Counted from the stretch's first letter, positions 17,767-26,476 are shown. The stretch: 64,000 nt of DNA from DASXMT01 sp963755985 (GCA_963755985.1 CAVWLO010000001.1:682001-746000), one strand, 5' to 3'. Notes: generated from the letters alone by a model not told the origin. Translations and numbers: made by a program.

Positions 17767-18999
17767 ATGACCTCTGAAGGCCCCGGGGACCGGGGCAGTC
17801 CGTTTCAGTTCCTGCTCGGCGACCTGATGAACATGCTGGGCGGCGCCAACACCGATCAGTGGGAGCTGACCCGAGCCTTCGGGCTCAACGTGGCCACCGG
17901 CGGCTCGGCCGAGCCCAACGTGGAGCCGTTGCAGCGGATCCGCCTGGAGGAGCTGGCCCGGGTGGCCGAGCTGCACGTGTCCGAGGCCACCGGCATGCCC
18001 GTCTCCTCGGATGGGCGGCGCGTGACCTGCATCCCGGTTGGACGGGGCGAATGGACGGCACGCGCCCTCGATGCGTGGCGGCCGGCATTGTCGGCCATGG
18101 CCGCCCCGGCCCCCGGATCACCGCCGGCCCAGCCGCCGACCGCACCGGAGAACCTCTTCGGCGGTGAGCTGTCCGGCGAGGGATTCGGCGAGCTCATGAA
18201 CCAGTGGGCGGCTGCCATCGGCCCCATGTTCGTCGGACTCCAGCTTGGTTCGGTCGTCGGGCACCTCTCGCAGCGGGCGCTGGGCCAGTACGTGCTGGCC
18301 CTCCCGTGGCCGCCGGCCGACGAGCTCCTGATCGTCACGACCAACGTCGCCACGTTCGCCGAGGACTGGAGTTTGCCCGCGCAAGAGGCCCTGTTGTGGG
18401 TCTGCGCGCGCGAACTGGCCACCCACACGGTGCTGAGCCGTCCCGCAGTCCGCGGCCGTCTCGACGAGCTTGTGCGCGAGGTGGCCGAGTCGGCCGCGGC
18501 CGCCCAGGGCGGCCTGGCCGAGCAGCTGCAGGGACTGGGTGACGGCGGCATGGACATGGAATCACTCCAGTCGCTGTTCGGGGATCCCGAGGCCCTCCTC
18601 GGAGGTCTGTTGACGCCCGAGGCACGGCGCTCGTCGGACCGGTTGACCTCGTTGGCCGTGGTGGTCGATGCCTATGCCGATCACATCGCCGAGGTGGTCG
18701 GCGCATCCCTCGTCGGCTCGCATAGCCAGTTGGCCGAGGCCTGGTACCGGCGCCGGATCGAACGGGGCAAGGGTGAAGAGGCCGCCGGTTCGCTGTTCGG
18801 GCTCGACCTCGAGCAAGCCCAGGTCGACCGGGGGCGGGCTTTCGTCAGCGGGGTGATCGAACGGGCGGGCGAGGAAGGCCTGGGCCGGCTGTGGTCCTCG
18901 GAGCGCAACCTGCCCACGCCGGCCGAGGTCGACGCGCCCGGCCTGTGGTTGGAACGCATCGACCTCCCCGAGCTCGATCCACCGCCACCGGGACCCTGA
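17767..18999 (+). CDS. DUF2342-family (zincin-like) protein, metal motif degenerate
   Basis: The 410-residue product matches the actinobacterial DUF2342 family, often annotated as zinc-dependent metalloprotease or F420-biosynthesis-associated. Family features are the N-terminal PFQFLLGDLMNMLGG segment, AMMAAPAPGS-like linkers, and the central LGQYVLALPWPPADELLIV. Where relatives carry HExxH, this protein reads LLWVCARELATHTV: the first His is Arg and the spacing of the last His is off by one. Zinc catalysis is therefore doubtful. It begins 19 bp after the inactive HtrA-like gene on the same strand and is probably cotranscribed with it. Confidence 0.7.
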   Translation: MTSEGPGDRGSPFQFLLGDLMNMLGGANTDQWELTRAFGLNVATGGSAEPNVEPLQRIRLEELARVAELHVSEATGMPVSSDGRRVTCIPVGRGEWTARALDAWRPALSAMAAPAPGSPPAQPPTAPENLFGGELSGEGFGELMNQWAAAIGPMFVGLQLGSVVGHLSQRALGQYVLALPWPPADELLIVTTNVATFAEDWSLPAQEALLWVCARELATHTVLSRPAVRGRLDELVREVAESAAAAQGGLAEQLQGLGDGGMDMESLQSLFGDPEALLGGLLTPEARRSSDRLTSLAVVVDAYADHIAEVVGASLVGSHSQLAEAWYRRRIERGKGEEAAGSLFGLDLEQAQVDRGRAFVSGVIERAGEEGLGRLWSSERNLPTPAEVDAPGLWLERIDLPELDPPPPGP

Positions 19000-19017
19000 G
19001 CCAGGGGCTCGCCCGGG

Positions 19018-19392
19018 TCAGGGGGCGGGCGAGCCGGTGGCCGGAGCTTCGGCCACCGGGGCCTCGGCGGCGGCGCCAGGGACCTCGGCTGCAGGAGGGG
19101 CGGCGACCTCTTCGTCGGGCACACCCAGGTCCCACTCCAACAGGATGTTCTCCCGCTCGGCGTCGCGCACCACGCGCTCCCGGTTCCTCCGGTACTGGGG
19201 GTCGTGCGGGGGGAGCAGCACCAGGCGCGCCTGGGTGCGCTGGCGGAACTCCTCGATGAGCTCACGGTCGCCGAAGTCGGACTGCACCTCCCAGTGCGGG
19301 GCGACAGGGCCGAGGTAGACCACCCGGACATGACCGCGCGGCGGTTGGGGCTCTTCGCTCTCGACCTCTGGCTCGTCGGTGGCCGGGGACAT
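19018..19392 (-). CDS. Conserved hypothetical protein with Ala/Pro-rich tail
   Basis: The product is about 124 residues. A compact domain at about residues 20-90 (VRVVYLGPVAPHWEVQSDFG, then ELIEEFRQRTQARLVLLPPH and WDLGVPDEE) is followed by an Ala/Pro/Glu-rich tail. I do not recognise the family. An AGGAGG precedes the start; GTG 19395 and ATG 19392 are adjacent candidates. It lies 37 bp downstream of the HtrA protease gene on the same strand, so it is probably the second gene of that unit. The sequence shows no signal peptide or membrane helix. Confidence 0.6.
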   Translation of the reverse strand: MSPATDEPEVESEEPQPPRGHVRVVYLGPVAPHWEVQSDFGDRELIEEFRQRTQARLVLLPPHDPQYRRNRERVVRDAERENILLEWDLGVPDEEVAAPPAAEVPGAAAEAPVAEAPATGSPAP

Positions 19393-19429
19393 CACAGTGG
19401 GTTCCTCCTGGAAAGACAGCGGAGCAAGC

Positions 19430-20956
19430 CTACCCGGCGGCGGGATTGGCCCCGAGAGTGACGTTGATCGTCTGCGGCGTGCTCCCCCGGTAGATGCCGA
19501 CCTTGACCGCGTCCCCCGGGTTCAGCGGCCCGAGGGCCGTGGTCAAGCTGCTCGCGGTCGGGATGGCCGTGCCGTTCAGCGAGACGATCACGTCGTTGAC
19601 CTTCAACCCTCCCTGGTCGGCCGGGCTGCCCGACTGGACGCTGGTGACCAGGGCACCGGTGGACGGGCTCAGGTGGTCCTGTTGTTGCAGCGACGAGGTG
19701 ACGGTGGTGACGGTGACCCCCATGTAGGCCTTGTTCACCGCCGGGGCCGGCGCCGGGCTGGCCGCCCCCGGGCCGCCCGATCCCCCCTGCCTGAGGCTGG
19801 CCAACTGGGGCTTCACCGAGTCGATGGCGATGGCGAAGCCGATGTTCTGGGTGGGTGCGTTCCCCTGGCTGCTGGCGGCCACTGCGGTGTTGATGCCGAT
19901 GACCTGGGCCTGGGCGTTGACCAGGGGTCCACCCGAGTTCCCTGGGTTGATGGCCGCGTCGGTCTGCAACAGGCCCGAGAGGTTCTCCGTCGTGCCGTTG
20001 TCGGCCTGGGTCGACAGCGACCGGTTCTCGGCCGAGACGATGCCCTGGGTGACCGACGGGCCGCCCGACAGGGCGAGGGCGTTGCCGATGGCCAGGACGT
20101 CGTCGCCCACCTGGGTCTGCGCCGAGTTGCCCAACGTGACCGTGGGCAGGTTGGAGGCGCTGTCGATCTGGACGAGGGCCAGGTCGCGTCCGGGATCGGT
20201 CCCGATGACGTGGGCCGGCAACGACTTGGTCTGGCCGAACAGGGTGGCGGTCACCGAGGTGGCCCCGGAGACCACGTGGTTGTTGGTCAGCACCTCGCCT
20301 TGGGGAGTGAGGATCATGCCGGTACCGGCCGCTTCGACGAAGTCGCCACCGGCGCCCTGGATGGCGTGGCTGTCGATGGAGACCACCGCCGGTTCGACCT
20401 TGGCCAGCACCTCTTGGATGTCGTGCGGCTGGGTCAGCACGCTCTTGTTGGGGAAGAACTCCTTGACCACCGTCTGTTGATGGTTGACCCCGACCACCGC
20501 GCCGGCGATCGCACCCACCGCGCCGGCCAGGAGGGCGGTGGCGATCACCACCGTCAGCCAGTTCCGACGGGTGAGGGTGTGGCGCACGATCTGGCGCCGG
20601 GGCGGTGGTGGTTGGTAGGCCACCGGCGGCCCGTACCCGGGCGGGCCGTATCCCGGCGGCCCGAAGCCGCCGCCGGCGTACTGGCCAGGAAGTCCGTAGG
20701 GGCCAGGGGCCGGTGGGTACGGCGACCCCATCGGGTAGCCGGCCGGGCCGGGGGCCGGCGGCATGGCCGGGAGGGGCAGAGGTGCCGTGGGCGGCCCCGG
20801 TGGGACCTCGGGGACCGGGACCGGGGCACCAGGACGCGGGGCCGCTCGGCCCGGATCGGGATCGCCTCGACTGTGAGCAGGCCCGTCCCCCGGCCCGCCC
20901 GTCGGCTCTTCATAAGAAGAACCTGGTCCTCCATAAGAAAATTGTGAGGATTCCAT
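19430..20956 (-). CDS. HtrA/DegP-type trypsin-like serine protease with PDZ domain
   Basis: The 508-residue product has a cytosolic leader of about 130 residues very rich in Pro, Gly and Tyr, one membrane helix (WLTVVIATALLAGAVGAIAG), an HtrA protease domain and a C-terminal PDZ domain. The triad is intact: His in VLTNNHVVSG, Asp in GRDLALVQID and Ser in NPGNSGGPLV. Such proteases degrade or refold damaged exported proteins outside the membrane. The start is ATG 20956, preceded by an in-frame TTG. It is divergent from the whiB gene at 21076. It forms an instructive pair with the inactive HtrA-like protein at 16426-17748. Confidence 0.92.
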   Translation of the reverse strand: MESSQFSYGGPGSSYEEPTGGPGDGPAHSRGDPDPGRAAPRPGAPVPVPEVPPGPPTAPLPLPAMPPAPGPAGYPMGSPYPPAPGPYGLPGQYAGGGFGPPGYGPPGYGPPVAYQPPPPRRQIVRHTLTRRNWLTVVIATALLAGAVGAIAGAVVGVNHQQTVVKEFFPNKSVLTQPHDIQEVLAKVEPAVVSIDSHAIQGAGGDFVEAAGTGMILTPQGEVLTNNHVVSGATSVTATLFGQTKSLPAHVIGTDPGRDLALVQIDSASNLPTVTLGNSAQTQVGDDVLAIGNALALSGGPSVTQGIVSAENRSLSTQADNGTTENLSGLLQTDAAINPGNSGGPLVNAQAQVIGINTAVAASSQGNAPTQNIGFAIAIDSVKPQLASLRQGGSGGPGAASPAPAPAVNKAYMGVTVTTVTSSLQQQDHLSPSTGALVTSVQSGSPADQGGLKVNDVIVSLNGTAIPTASSLTTALGPLNPGDAVKVGIYRGSTPQTINVTLGANPAAG

Positions 20957-21075
20957 CAACTCTGGCTCGATTCGCGCCGAAGAACACCTTGAAATGGGAG
21001 ACTAGCGGTGGAACCGGCGGGAGCGGGATCAGCCTCGATCGCGACGATGCCGCCACCGAGTGTCAGGGAGGTCGT

Positions 21076-21318
21076 ATGGGAACGGACTGGATGAGTCAGG
21101 GTAAGTGCCGGGAGCTCTCGCCGTCCTTCTTCTTCCCGAGCGACGGCATCGGTGTCCAAGAGGCGCAGCGGGTCTGTGCCGAGTGCCCGGTGGCCGAGGC
21201 CTGCCTCCAGTACGCACTGGACGAGCGGGTGGACCACGGGGTCTGGGGGGGCAAGTCCGAACGGGAGCGCCGCCGGATCCTCCGTCGCCGCCGCCTATCA
21301 CACGCTGCTCGGGTCTGA
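21076..21318 (+). CDS. WhiB-family iron-sulfur transcription factor
   Basis: The 80-residue product carries the four cysteines that bind a [4Fe-4S] cluster (Cys11, Cys34, Cys37, Cys43, the last three as CAECPVAEAC), the GVWGGKS turn and a basic C-terminal tail (ERERRRILRRRR). WhiB proteins act with the primary sigma factor to control development, redox and antibiotic responses in actinobacteria. The start is supported by AGGGAGG five bases upstream of ATG. It is divergent from the HtrA protease and is followed 30 bp later by the formimidoyltransferase. The subclass cannot be named safely. Confidence 0.93.
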   Translation: MGTDWMSQGKCRELSPSFFFPSDGIGVQEAQRVCAECPVAEACLQYALDERVDHGVWGGKSERERRRILRRRRLSHAARV

Positions 21319-21348
21319 TCGGCTCGCTGGGCCCGGACGCCCGAAGGC

Positions 21349-22209
21349 GTGACCGTCGAGTGCGTCGTCAACATCAGCGAAGGCCGGGACCGACCGCTCA
21401 TCGATCGGATCACATCGGCCGCTGAGCGGACACTGCTCGATGTCCATACCGACGCCGTCCACCACCGCTCGGTCCTGACCCTCGGCGGCCCCCACGACGA
21501 GATCGTCACCGCCTCACGGGCCGTGGTCAGCCGGGCCTGTGCTCTGATCGACATCCGGGAACACGCCGGCGTGCACCCCCGGCTCGGTGCGGCCGACGTC
21601 GTGCCCTTCGTCAGCCTCGACGGGGCCGACGACGAGGCCCTCGCCCTCAGGGACGACTTCGCCGGTTGGGCCGCCCGAGAGCTGGGGCTGCCGTGCTTCT
21701 TCTACGGCCCGGAGCGAAGCCTCCCCACCGTGCGGCGCGAAGCGTTCCGATCCCTCGCACCCGACACGGGACCGCCGACACCCCACCCCACCGCCGGCGC
21801 CTCGGCCGTCGGTGCCCGTCCCGTACTCGTGGCCTACAACGTCTGGGTCGCCGGCCCAGAACATGGCGAAGCGTCGGCGCTCGGGCTGGCCCGCCGGGTG
21901 GCGAGCGCCATCCGTGGCCCGGCTCTCCGGAGCCTGGGGCTGCCGGCCGGAGACCAGGCCCAGGTGAGCTGCAACCTGATCGATCCCGATGCCGTGGGGC
22001 CGGCCGAAGCCTATGACCTCATCGCCCGGACGGTCACCGAGCAGGGCGGTGCGGTGGTCCGGGCCGAACTGGTGGGCCTGGTCCCGTCCCGGGTGCTGGC
22101 CGACATTCCTGCCCGTCGCCATGCCCAGCTCGACCTCAGTCAGGACCGGACCATCGAGGCCCGCCTCGAGTCGGCCGGGAGCTTCCCCGCCCCGCTCAGG
22201 AGGCGCTGA
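21349..22209 (+). CDS. ftcD: Glutamate formimidoyltransferase
   Basis: The 286-residue product corresponds to the two-part formiminotransferase domain that moves the formimino group between formiminoglutamate and tetrahydrofolate, linking histidine degradation to one-carbon metabolism. Recognised stretches are CVVNISEGRD, VHHRSVLTLGG, HAGVHPRLGAADVVPFVSLD, CFFYGPERSLP and QVSCNLIDPDA. The cyclodeaminase domain of the animal enzyme is absent, as in many bacteria. It starts at GTG 21349 with a weak ribosome-binding site and sits between two whiB genes rather than in a hut cluster, so it may serve folate rather than histidine metabolism. It is in a tail-to-tail overlap with the second whiB. Confidence 0.88.
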   Translation: MTVECVVNISEGRDRPLIDRITSAAERTLLDVHTDAVHHRSVLTLGGPHDEIVTASRAVVSRACALIDIREHAGVHPRLGAADVVPFVSLDGADDEALALRDDFAGWAARELGLPCFFYGPERSLPTVRREAFRSLAPDTGPPTPHPTAGASAVGARPVLVAYNVWVAGPEHGEASALGLARRVASAIRGPALRSLGLPAGDQAQVSCNLIDPDAVGPAEAYDLIARTVTEQGGAVVRAELVGLVPSRVLADIPARRHAQLDLSQDRTIEARLESAGSFPAPLRRR

Positions 22210-22498
22210 CGACGGACCGGCGTTGCATGGCGCGGGCCCGGCGGAGACGACGGCGCTCCCGCTCGGAGAGGCCACCCCAAATGCCGAATTTCTCCCCGTT
22301 AGCCAGGGCGTACTCCAAGCAGTCCTCTCGGACCACACAGCCGCGGCAGACCTCTTTGGCCTCCCGGGTCGATGCTCCCCGTTCGGGAAAGAAGAGATCG
22401 GGATCCACTCCCATGCAGTTGGCCTTGTTCTGCCAGCTGCGTTCCTGGCGTCCGTACAGAAGCGACACGATGTCCACCGGCACGCCTCCCCTCACCAC
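22196..22498 (-). CDS. WhiB-family iron-sulfur transcription factor (second copy)
   Basis: The 100-residue product has cluster cysteines at 28, 51, 54 and 60 (CMGVDPDLFFPERG, then CRGCVVREDC), the FGIWGGLSERERRRLRRARA turn-and-basic tail, and the SWQNKANC start typical of the WhiB1/WhiB2 type. It is longer at its N-terminus than the copy at 21076; a GTG about 15 bases downstream of ATG 22498 is an alternative start. Its last 14 bases overlap the end of ftcD on the other strand. The two WhiB proteins are clearly different paralogues, not a recent duplication. Confidence 0.92.
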   Translation of the reverse strand: MVRGGVPVDIVSLLYGRQERSWQNKANCMGVDPDLFFPERGASTREAKEVCRGCVVREDCLEYALANGEKFGIWGGLSERERRRLRRARAMQRRSVVSAS

Positions 22499-22661
22499 TC
22501 AATTATCGATCGGGTCCGCTGGTTGCAGGCCCGCTATCGCATAGCACGTTTGTAACTACAACGGTGTCATCTTTCACTATTGACGCCCGAAACGCAAGAT
22601 GAAATCCCGTGCGATCAGGAATTCGGTGCCCAAAGCACGGCTACAACAACGCTCAGCACAC

Positions 22662-22757
22662 GGAGCGCGCCGGCACGAACAGCACGGAACGCGCGGGCAT
22701 GAGGAGCACGAAGCGCGCGGAGAGGAGCAGCGCAGAACGCGCCGGCGGGAGCAGCGC
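22662..22757. repeat. Tandem repeat, four 24-bp units
   Basis: Four imperfect 24-bp units in exact register, each built around an AACGCGC- or AGCGCGC-type core with AGCAC or AGCGC at the end, fill the sequence directly downstream of the VWA gene stop codon. The unit is eight codons long, but the reading frame stops before it. The rest of the 22499-22661 gap shows no gene. Confidence 0.85.
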
Positions 22758-24791
22758 TCAGCCGGCCCGGCGGCCGCGGGTGCGCAGCGTCCGTTTGTGT
22801 TGCAGGAAATCGACCAGGACGTAGTCGCCGAGCTCCCCGGGCGAGGTGGCGAACGCCCTCCCCTTGTTGATCCGGGTGAGCTGCTCGATGAAGCCCTGGA
22901 GGGCGCGGTCGGGATCGAGCAGGAACGTGTTGATGGTGATCCCGGCCCGTGTGCACCGCATGACTTCGGCCAGCGTGACCTCGAGCGTCTCGGCTACGGG
23001 CGGGTAGTTGAAGTAGACCTCGTAGTCGATGCCGCCTGCGGTGGTCATGATGTGGGCCGTCGGCTCGCCGTCGGTGACCAGGATGATCTGCTTCGTCCCC
23101 GGTTGGTGGGCGAGCATCTTGCGGGCCAGGATCAGCCCGTGCTGCAGGTTGGTGCCGTACACGTAGTCCCAGCTGACCGTAGGCAGGTCCTCGGGCTCGA
23201 TGACCCGGGCCACCTCTGAGAACCCGACCACGCCCAGGTAGTCCCGGGGGAACCGGCTGGTGATGAGGGTGTGCAGGGCAAGAGCCATCTTCTTGGCCGG
23301 GACGAAGTTGTCCCGCATGGGCATGGAGAGGGACAGGTCGAGCAGGAGCACCGTCGCCGACCGGGTCAGCGCCTCGGTCTCGATGACCTCGAAGTCGTTG
23401 GGGGTGAGGCGGACGGGGATGCCGCTGCCGCCCCGGCGCACGGCGTTGTGCACGGTACGGGACAGGTCCAGGTTGAAGGGGTCCCCGAACTCGTACGCCT
23501 TGGTGGTCTCCTCCCGGTCGTGGCCGATACCCGACCAGGTGGCGCGGTGGTTCCCTACCCGGTCCTTGTCCAGCTGGCCGAACAGATCGGACAGGGCCTG
23601 TTGGCCGATGCGCCGGATGCCCTGGGGGGTCAGCTCGAAGCGCCCCTCGCGCTGTTCGATCAGGCCGGCGTCGGTCAGCTGCTTGGCCAGCTTGGCCAAC
23701 CGGTCGAGGGACTTGGCCGCGTCGTCGCCCAGGTGCCGGGCCACCTTGTCCAGGTCGACCTCGGACAGCTGGGCCGGGGAGTTGGCCGAACGGAGGAAGG
23801 CCTCGAGCTCGTCGAGGTCGCGCAGGCGGGCGGCGGCGTCGGCGGCCCCGGACATGGACAGGGGGTCCTCACCGCTGAAGCGCATGCGCTGCTCCCAGCC
23901 GGCGTCGGGGAAGGCGCGCCGGAGGTTCTCACCCAATCGGTCGACCTGCCAACGGAGGTCCATGTCCTCGAGCAGCGCCTCGGCCAGCCCCTGGAGCTGG
24001 GCCCGTTGCTCGGGCGACATCGAGTTCCACATGGCCTGGGCCGCGGCCATCTGGGCGGCCAGCTGCTCGAGGAGCTCGTCGAGCGTGGCCGGTTGGCCGG
24101 GGAACAGGTCGCCGAAGCGGTCCATGAACGACTCGAAGCTGGGATCGAGGGGCTCGCCCGCCTCTCGTTGCTCGAGCATGCGGTTGAGGGCGTCGAACGC
24201 CTCGCGCATCCGGGCCAGCTGTTCGGGGTCCGGGTTGGCCATGGCCTCGGAGACCTGCTCGAAGTAGGTCCTCGTCACCTCCTCCCGGAGCTTCTCCATC
24301 AGCTCCTCGAAGTGCTGCCTGGCCTCGGAAGAGACGAACTCGTAGTTCTGGAGCCCCCTCACGGTCCCGGCCAGGTCGGAGGGGAGCAGGTCGAGCTGCA
24401 TCCGGCGTTCGGTGGCCACCTCGTCGGTGACCTGCTGGCGGCGCTCGTCGCCCGACTCCCGGGCGGCCGACTCGAGCTGGTCGATGCCCTCGCGCTCCTC
24501 GTCGAGGACGTCTTGGAGCTCCTCGGCGATCTCGCTGTAGGCCCCGCCCAGGTCACCCCGGTCCAACTGGTCCTCGCGTTCGAGCCGCAGGCGGTCGAGG
24601 AGGTCACGCAGCCCCTGGACCTGGTCGCCGTCGGGGGTCTGCCACCCCCGGTTCAGCATGCGCTGCAGGGCTTCGTGCAGGTCCCCGTTGGCCAGCAGGT
24701 CATCGGTCAGCTCGGCCAGGACCGCATCGGTGTCGTCGATCAGGCCGTCCTGGGTGCCGTCCCAGCGGCGGTAGTCGAAGCGCCAGCCCAC
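22758..24791 (-). CDS. VWA-domain protein paired with MoxR-type ATPase
   Basis: The 677-residue product has a long, acidic, helical N-terminal region with repeated LxxLLxxL and coiled-coil segments (about 1-400). It ends with a von Willebrand A domain at about 440-640, with the MIDAS motif DLSLS in VLLLDLSLSMPMRDNFVPAK and a later VTDGEPT. Proteins of this type pair with an AAA+ MoxR or ChlI-like ATPase and work as metal-dependent chaperones, as in magnesium chelatase. The ATPase gene lies four bases upstream, so they are cotranscribed. No signal peptide is seen, so action is cytoplasmic. The client is unknown. Confidence 0.88.
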   Translation of the reverse strand: MGWRFDYRRWDGTQDGLIDDTDAVLAELTDDLLANGDLHEALQRMLNRGWQTPDGDQVQGLRDLLDRLRLEREDQLDRGDLGGAYSEIAEELQDVLDEEREGIDQLESAARESGDERRQQVTDEVATERRMQLDLLPSDLAGTVRGLQNYEFVSSEARQHFEELMEKLREEVTRTYFEQVSEAMANPDPEQLARMREAFDALNRMLEQREAGEPLDPSFESFMDRFGDLFPGQPATLDELLEQLAAQMAAAQAMWNSMSPEQRAQLQGLAEALLEDMDLRWQVDRLGENLRRAFPDAGWEQRMRFSGEDPLSMSGAADAAARLRDLDELEAFLRSANSPAQLSEVDLDKVARHLGDDAAKSLDRLAKLAKQLTDAGLIEQREGRFELTPQGIRRIGQQALSDLFGQLDKDRVGNHRATWSGIGHDREETTKAYEFGDPFNLDLSRTVHNAVRRGGSGIPVRLTPNDFEVIETEALTRSATVLLLDLSLSMPMRDNFVPAKKMALALHTLITSRFPRDYLGVVGFSEVARVIEPEDLPTVSWDYVYGTNLQHGLILARKMLAHQPGTKQIILVTDGEPTAHIMTTAGGIDYEVYFNYPPVAETLEVTLAEVMRCTRAGITINTFLLDPDRALQGFIEQLTRINKGRAFATSPGELGDYVLVDFLQHKRTLRTRGRRAG

Positions 24792-24795
24792 CGGT

Positions 24796-26271
24796 TCAGC
24801 CCCGGCCCCGGTAGGTGGCCCGGGTGCCCGCCGCTTCCTTGTTGAGCCGCTTGGTCAGGTGCAGGCCCTCGAGGACGAACTCCAACGCGCTGGCCACGAC
24901 GGCGGGATCCTCCGAGCCGGCCAGGGCGAGGACCGGTCCTGACAACACGGGCATCCGGGTCAGCGTCTCGGCGTAGGCCGCCGACGGCAGGTCGTCGCCC
25001 GCGTGGACCACCGTGTCCTCGCTGAAGGCGGCCACCACTCCCTGGGGGTCCTGGAGCACGACCCGCCGGCGGAACACCATGAGGACGGCGGCCGAGACCA
25101 GCTGGGACATGAGCAGCTCCTCTCGCCCCTCCTCCAGGGTCTCGATCTCCACCTTGCCCTGCGTGGAGGCCACCAACGCCTGGAGGTCCGACACACGGGG
25201 CACGGCCTCGGTCTCGCCGGCCCGGAGGGCCCGGCGGGTGGCGTTGGCCGTCAGGGTCTCGTAGTTGGCGATCGTCAGCCGGACCGACACGCCGGACCGT
25301 TGGTTGAGATGGGGACTCTGCCGGGCCAGCTGGCTCAACTCGGCCACCACCTCGGCCATGAAGTCGGGCACCTCGACCCGGGTCACACCCCCGCCGGCGG
25401 CGGCGATGTCGTCGGGGACCCGTGACTCGGACCGGGCGATGGCCAGCTCCGTCTTGGCGTCGGGCGGGTAGTGGGTCCGGATCTGGGCGCCGAAGCGGTC
25501 CTTCAACGGGGTGATGATCCGGCCCCGGTTGGTGTAGTCCTCTGGGTTGGCCGTGGCCACCAGCATGATGTCCAAGGGGAGGCGGACCCGGTGGCCCCGA
25601 ATCTGGACGTCGCGTTCCTCGAGCACGTTGAGCAGTCCGACCTGGATCCGCTCGGCCAGGTCAGGGAGCTCGTTCACGGCGAAGATGCCGCGGTTGAGCC
25701 GGGGGACCAGCCCGTAGTGGATGGTCAGCTCGTCGGAGAGGTACCGGCCCTCGGCCACCCGGATGGGATCGACCTCGCCGATGAGGTCGGCGATCGAGGT
25801 GTCCGGCGTGGCCAGCTTCTCGCCGTAGCGGTCACGGCGAGGGACCCAGGAGATGGGCGTGTCGTCGCCCTGCTCGGCCACCAGGTCCTTGGCGTAGCGG
25901 GATACCGGGGCGAACGGGTCGTCGTTGATCTCCGAGTGGGCGACGATGGGGAGCCACTCGTCGAGCAGGGCGACCAACGAGCGGATGAGCCGTGTCTTGG
26001 CCTGTCCCCGCTCGCCCAGCAAGATGATGTCGTGGCCGGCGAGGACGGCGTTCTCGAGCTGGGGCAGGACGGTGTCGTCGAAGCCCAGGACGCCCCGGAC
26101 CAGGGGCTCACCGGCGGAGATCCGGGCGGCCGCATTGCGCCTGATCTCGGCGGCAACAGTCGAGGGCTGCCATCCTGATGCTCTGAGCTGGCCCAACGTG
26201 GTGACGTCCGGGGGAGGGCCGACAGGCGTCTCGGTGAGATCAGCGGCTTCGGTGAACTCGGGCGGGGTCAT
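24796..26271 (-). CDS. MoxR/ChlI-type AAA+ ATPase
   Basis: The 491-residue product is an AAA+ ATPase close to the magnesium-chelatase I subunit. The Walker A region is ILLGERGQAKTRLIRSL, the variant used by the MoxR/ChlI clade. Other family blocks are IFAVNELPDLAERIQVGLLN (Walker B and sensor region) and LDIMLVATANPEDYTNRGRI. A C-terminal lid domain completes it. It should hydrolyse ATP to drive the VWA partner encoded directly downstream. The ATG at 26271 was chosen because MTPPEFTEAADL begins the conserved part. The 34-bp repeat array lies in its upstream region, shared with the divergent sdh genes. Confidence 0.9.
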   Translation of the reverse strand: MTPPEFTEAADLTETPVGPPPDVTTLGQLRASGWQPSTVAAEIRRNAAARISAGEPLVRGVLGFDDTVLPQLENAVLAGHDIILLGERGQAKTRLIRSLVALLDEWLPIVAHSEINDDPFAPVSRYAKDLVAEQGDDTPISWVPRRDRYGEKLATPDTSIADLIGEVDPIRVAEGRYLSDELTIHYGLVPRLNRGIFAVNELPDLAERIQVGLLNVLEERDVQIRGHRVRLPLDIMLVATANPEDYTNRGRIITPLKDRFGAQIRTHYPPDAKTELAIARSESRVPDDIAAAGGGVTRVEVPDFMAEVVAELSQLARQSPHLNQRSGVSVRLTIANYETLTANATRRALRAGETEAVPRVSDLQALVASTQGKVEIETLEEGREELLMSQLVSAAVLMVFRRRVVLQDPQGVVAAFSEDTVVHAGDDLPSAAYAETLTRMPVLSGPVLALAGSEDPAVVASALEFVLEGLHLTKRLNKEAAGTRATYRGRG

Positions 26272-26324
26272 GACGACGAGCCTACGCGTGCCCAGGGGCG
26301 TCTCGTTCCGCGCCCGGCGCCGGA

Positions 26325-26476
26325 GCCGTTTCACACTGTCGCCGCGCCCGGCGCCGGCGCCGTTTCACACTGTCCGCGCGCCCACAACCGGCGCCGTTTC
26401 ACACTGTCGGCCGCTCACGCGACGGCGCCGTTTCACACCATCCGTCGCTCCGCCAGCGGCGCCGTTTCACACCACC
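26325..26476. repeat. Phased array of five GCCGTTTCACACTGTC units, 34-bp period
   Basis: Five copies of a 16-bp core, GCCGTTTCACACTGTC with small changes in the last two, start at 26325, 26359, 26393, 26427 and 26461, exactly 34 bp apart. The 18-bp spacers differ in sequence but all end in GGC, so the invariant block is about 19 bp. The array lies in the 303-bp region between the divergent MoxR ATPase (start 26271) and the sdh membrane subunit (start 26575). The strict spacing with variable filler looks like a set of protein-binding sites. It could instead be an old minisatellite. Confidence 0.8.

Noticed and set aside
23271..24845. Long plus-strand open frame opposite the VWA gene
   Set aside because: Its Leu/Gly/Val-rich composition mirrors the VWA codons and has no domain; it is an antisense shadow.
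26325..26476. CRISPR-like look of the 34-bp repeat array
   Set aside because: The conserved block is only about 16-19 bp and the spacers 18 bp, too short for a CRISPR array. The repeats drift in sequence and there are no cas genes.
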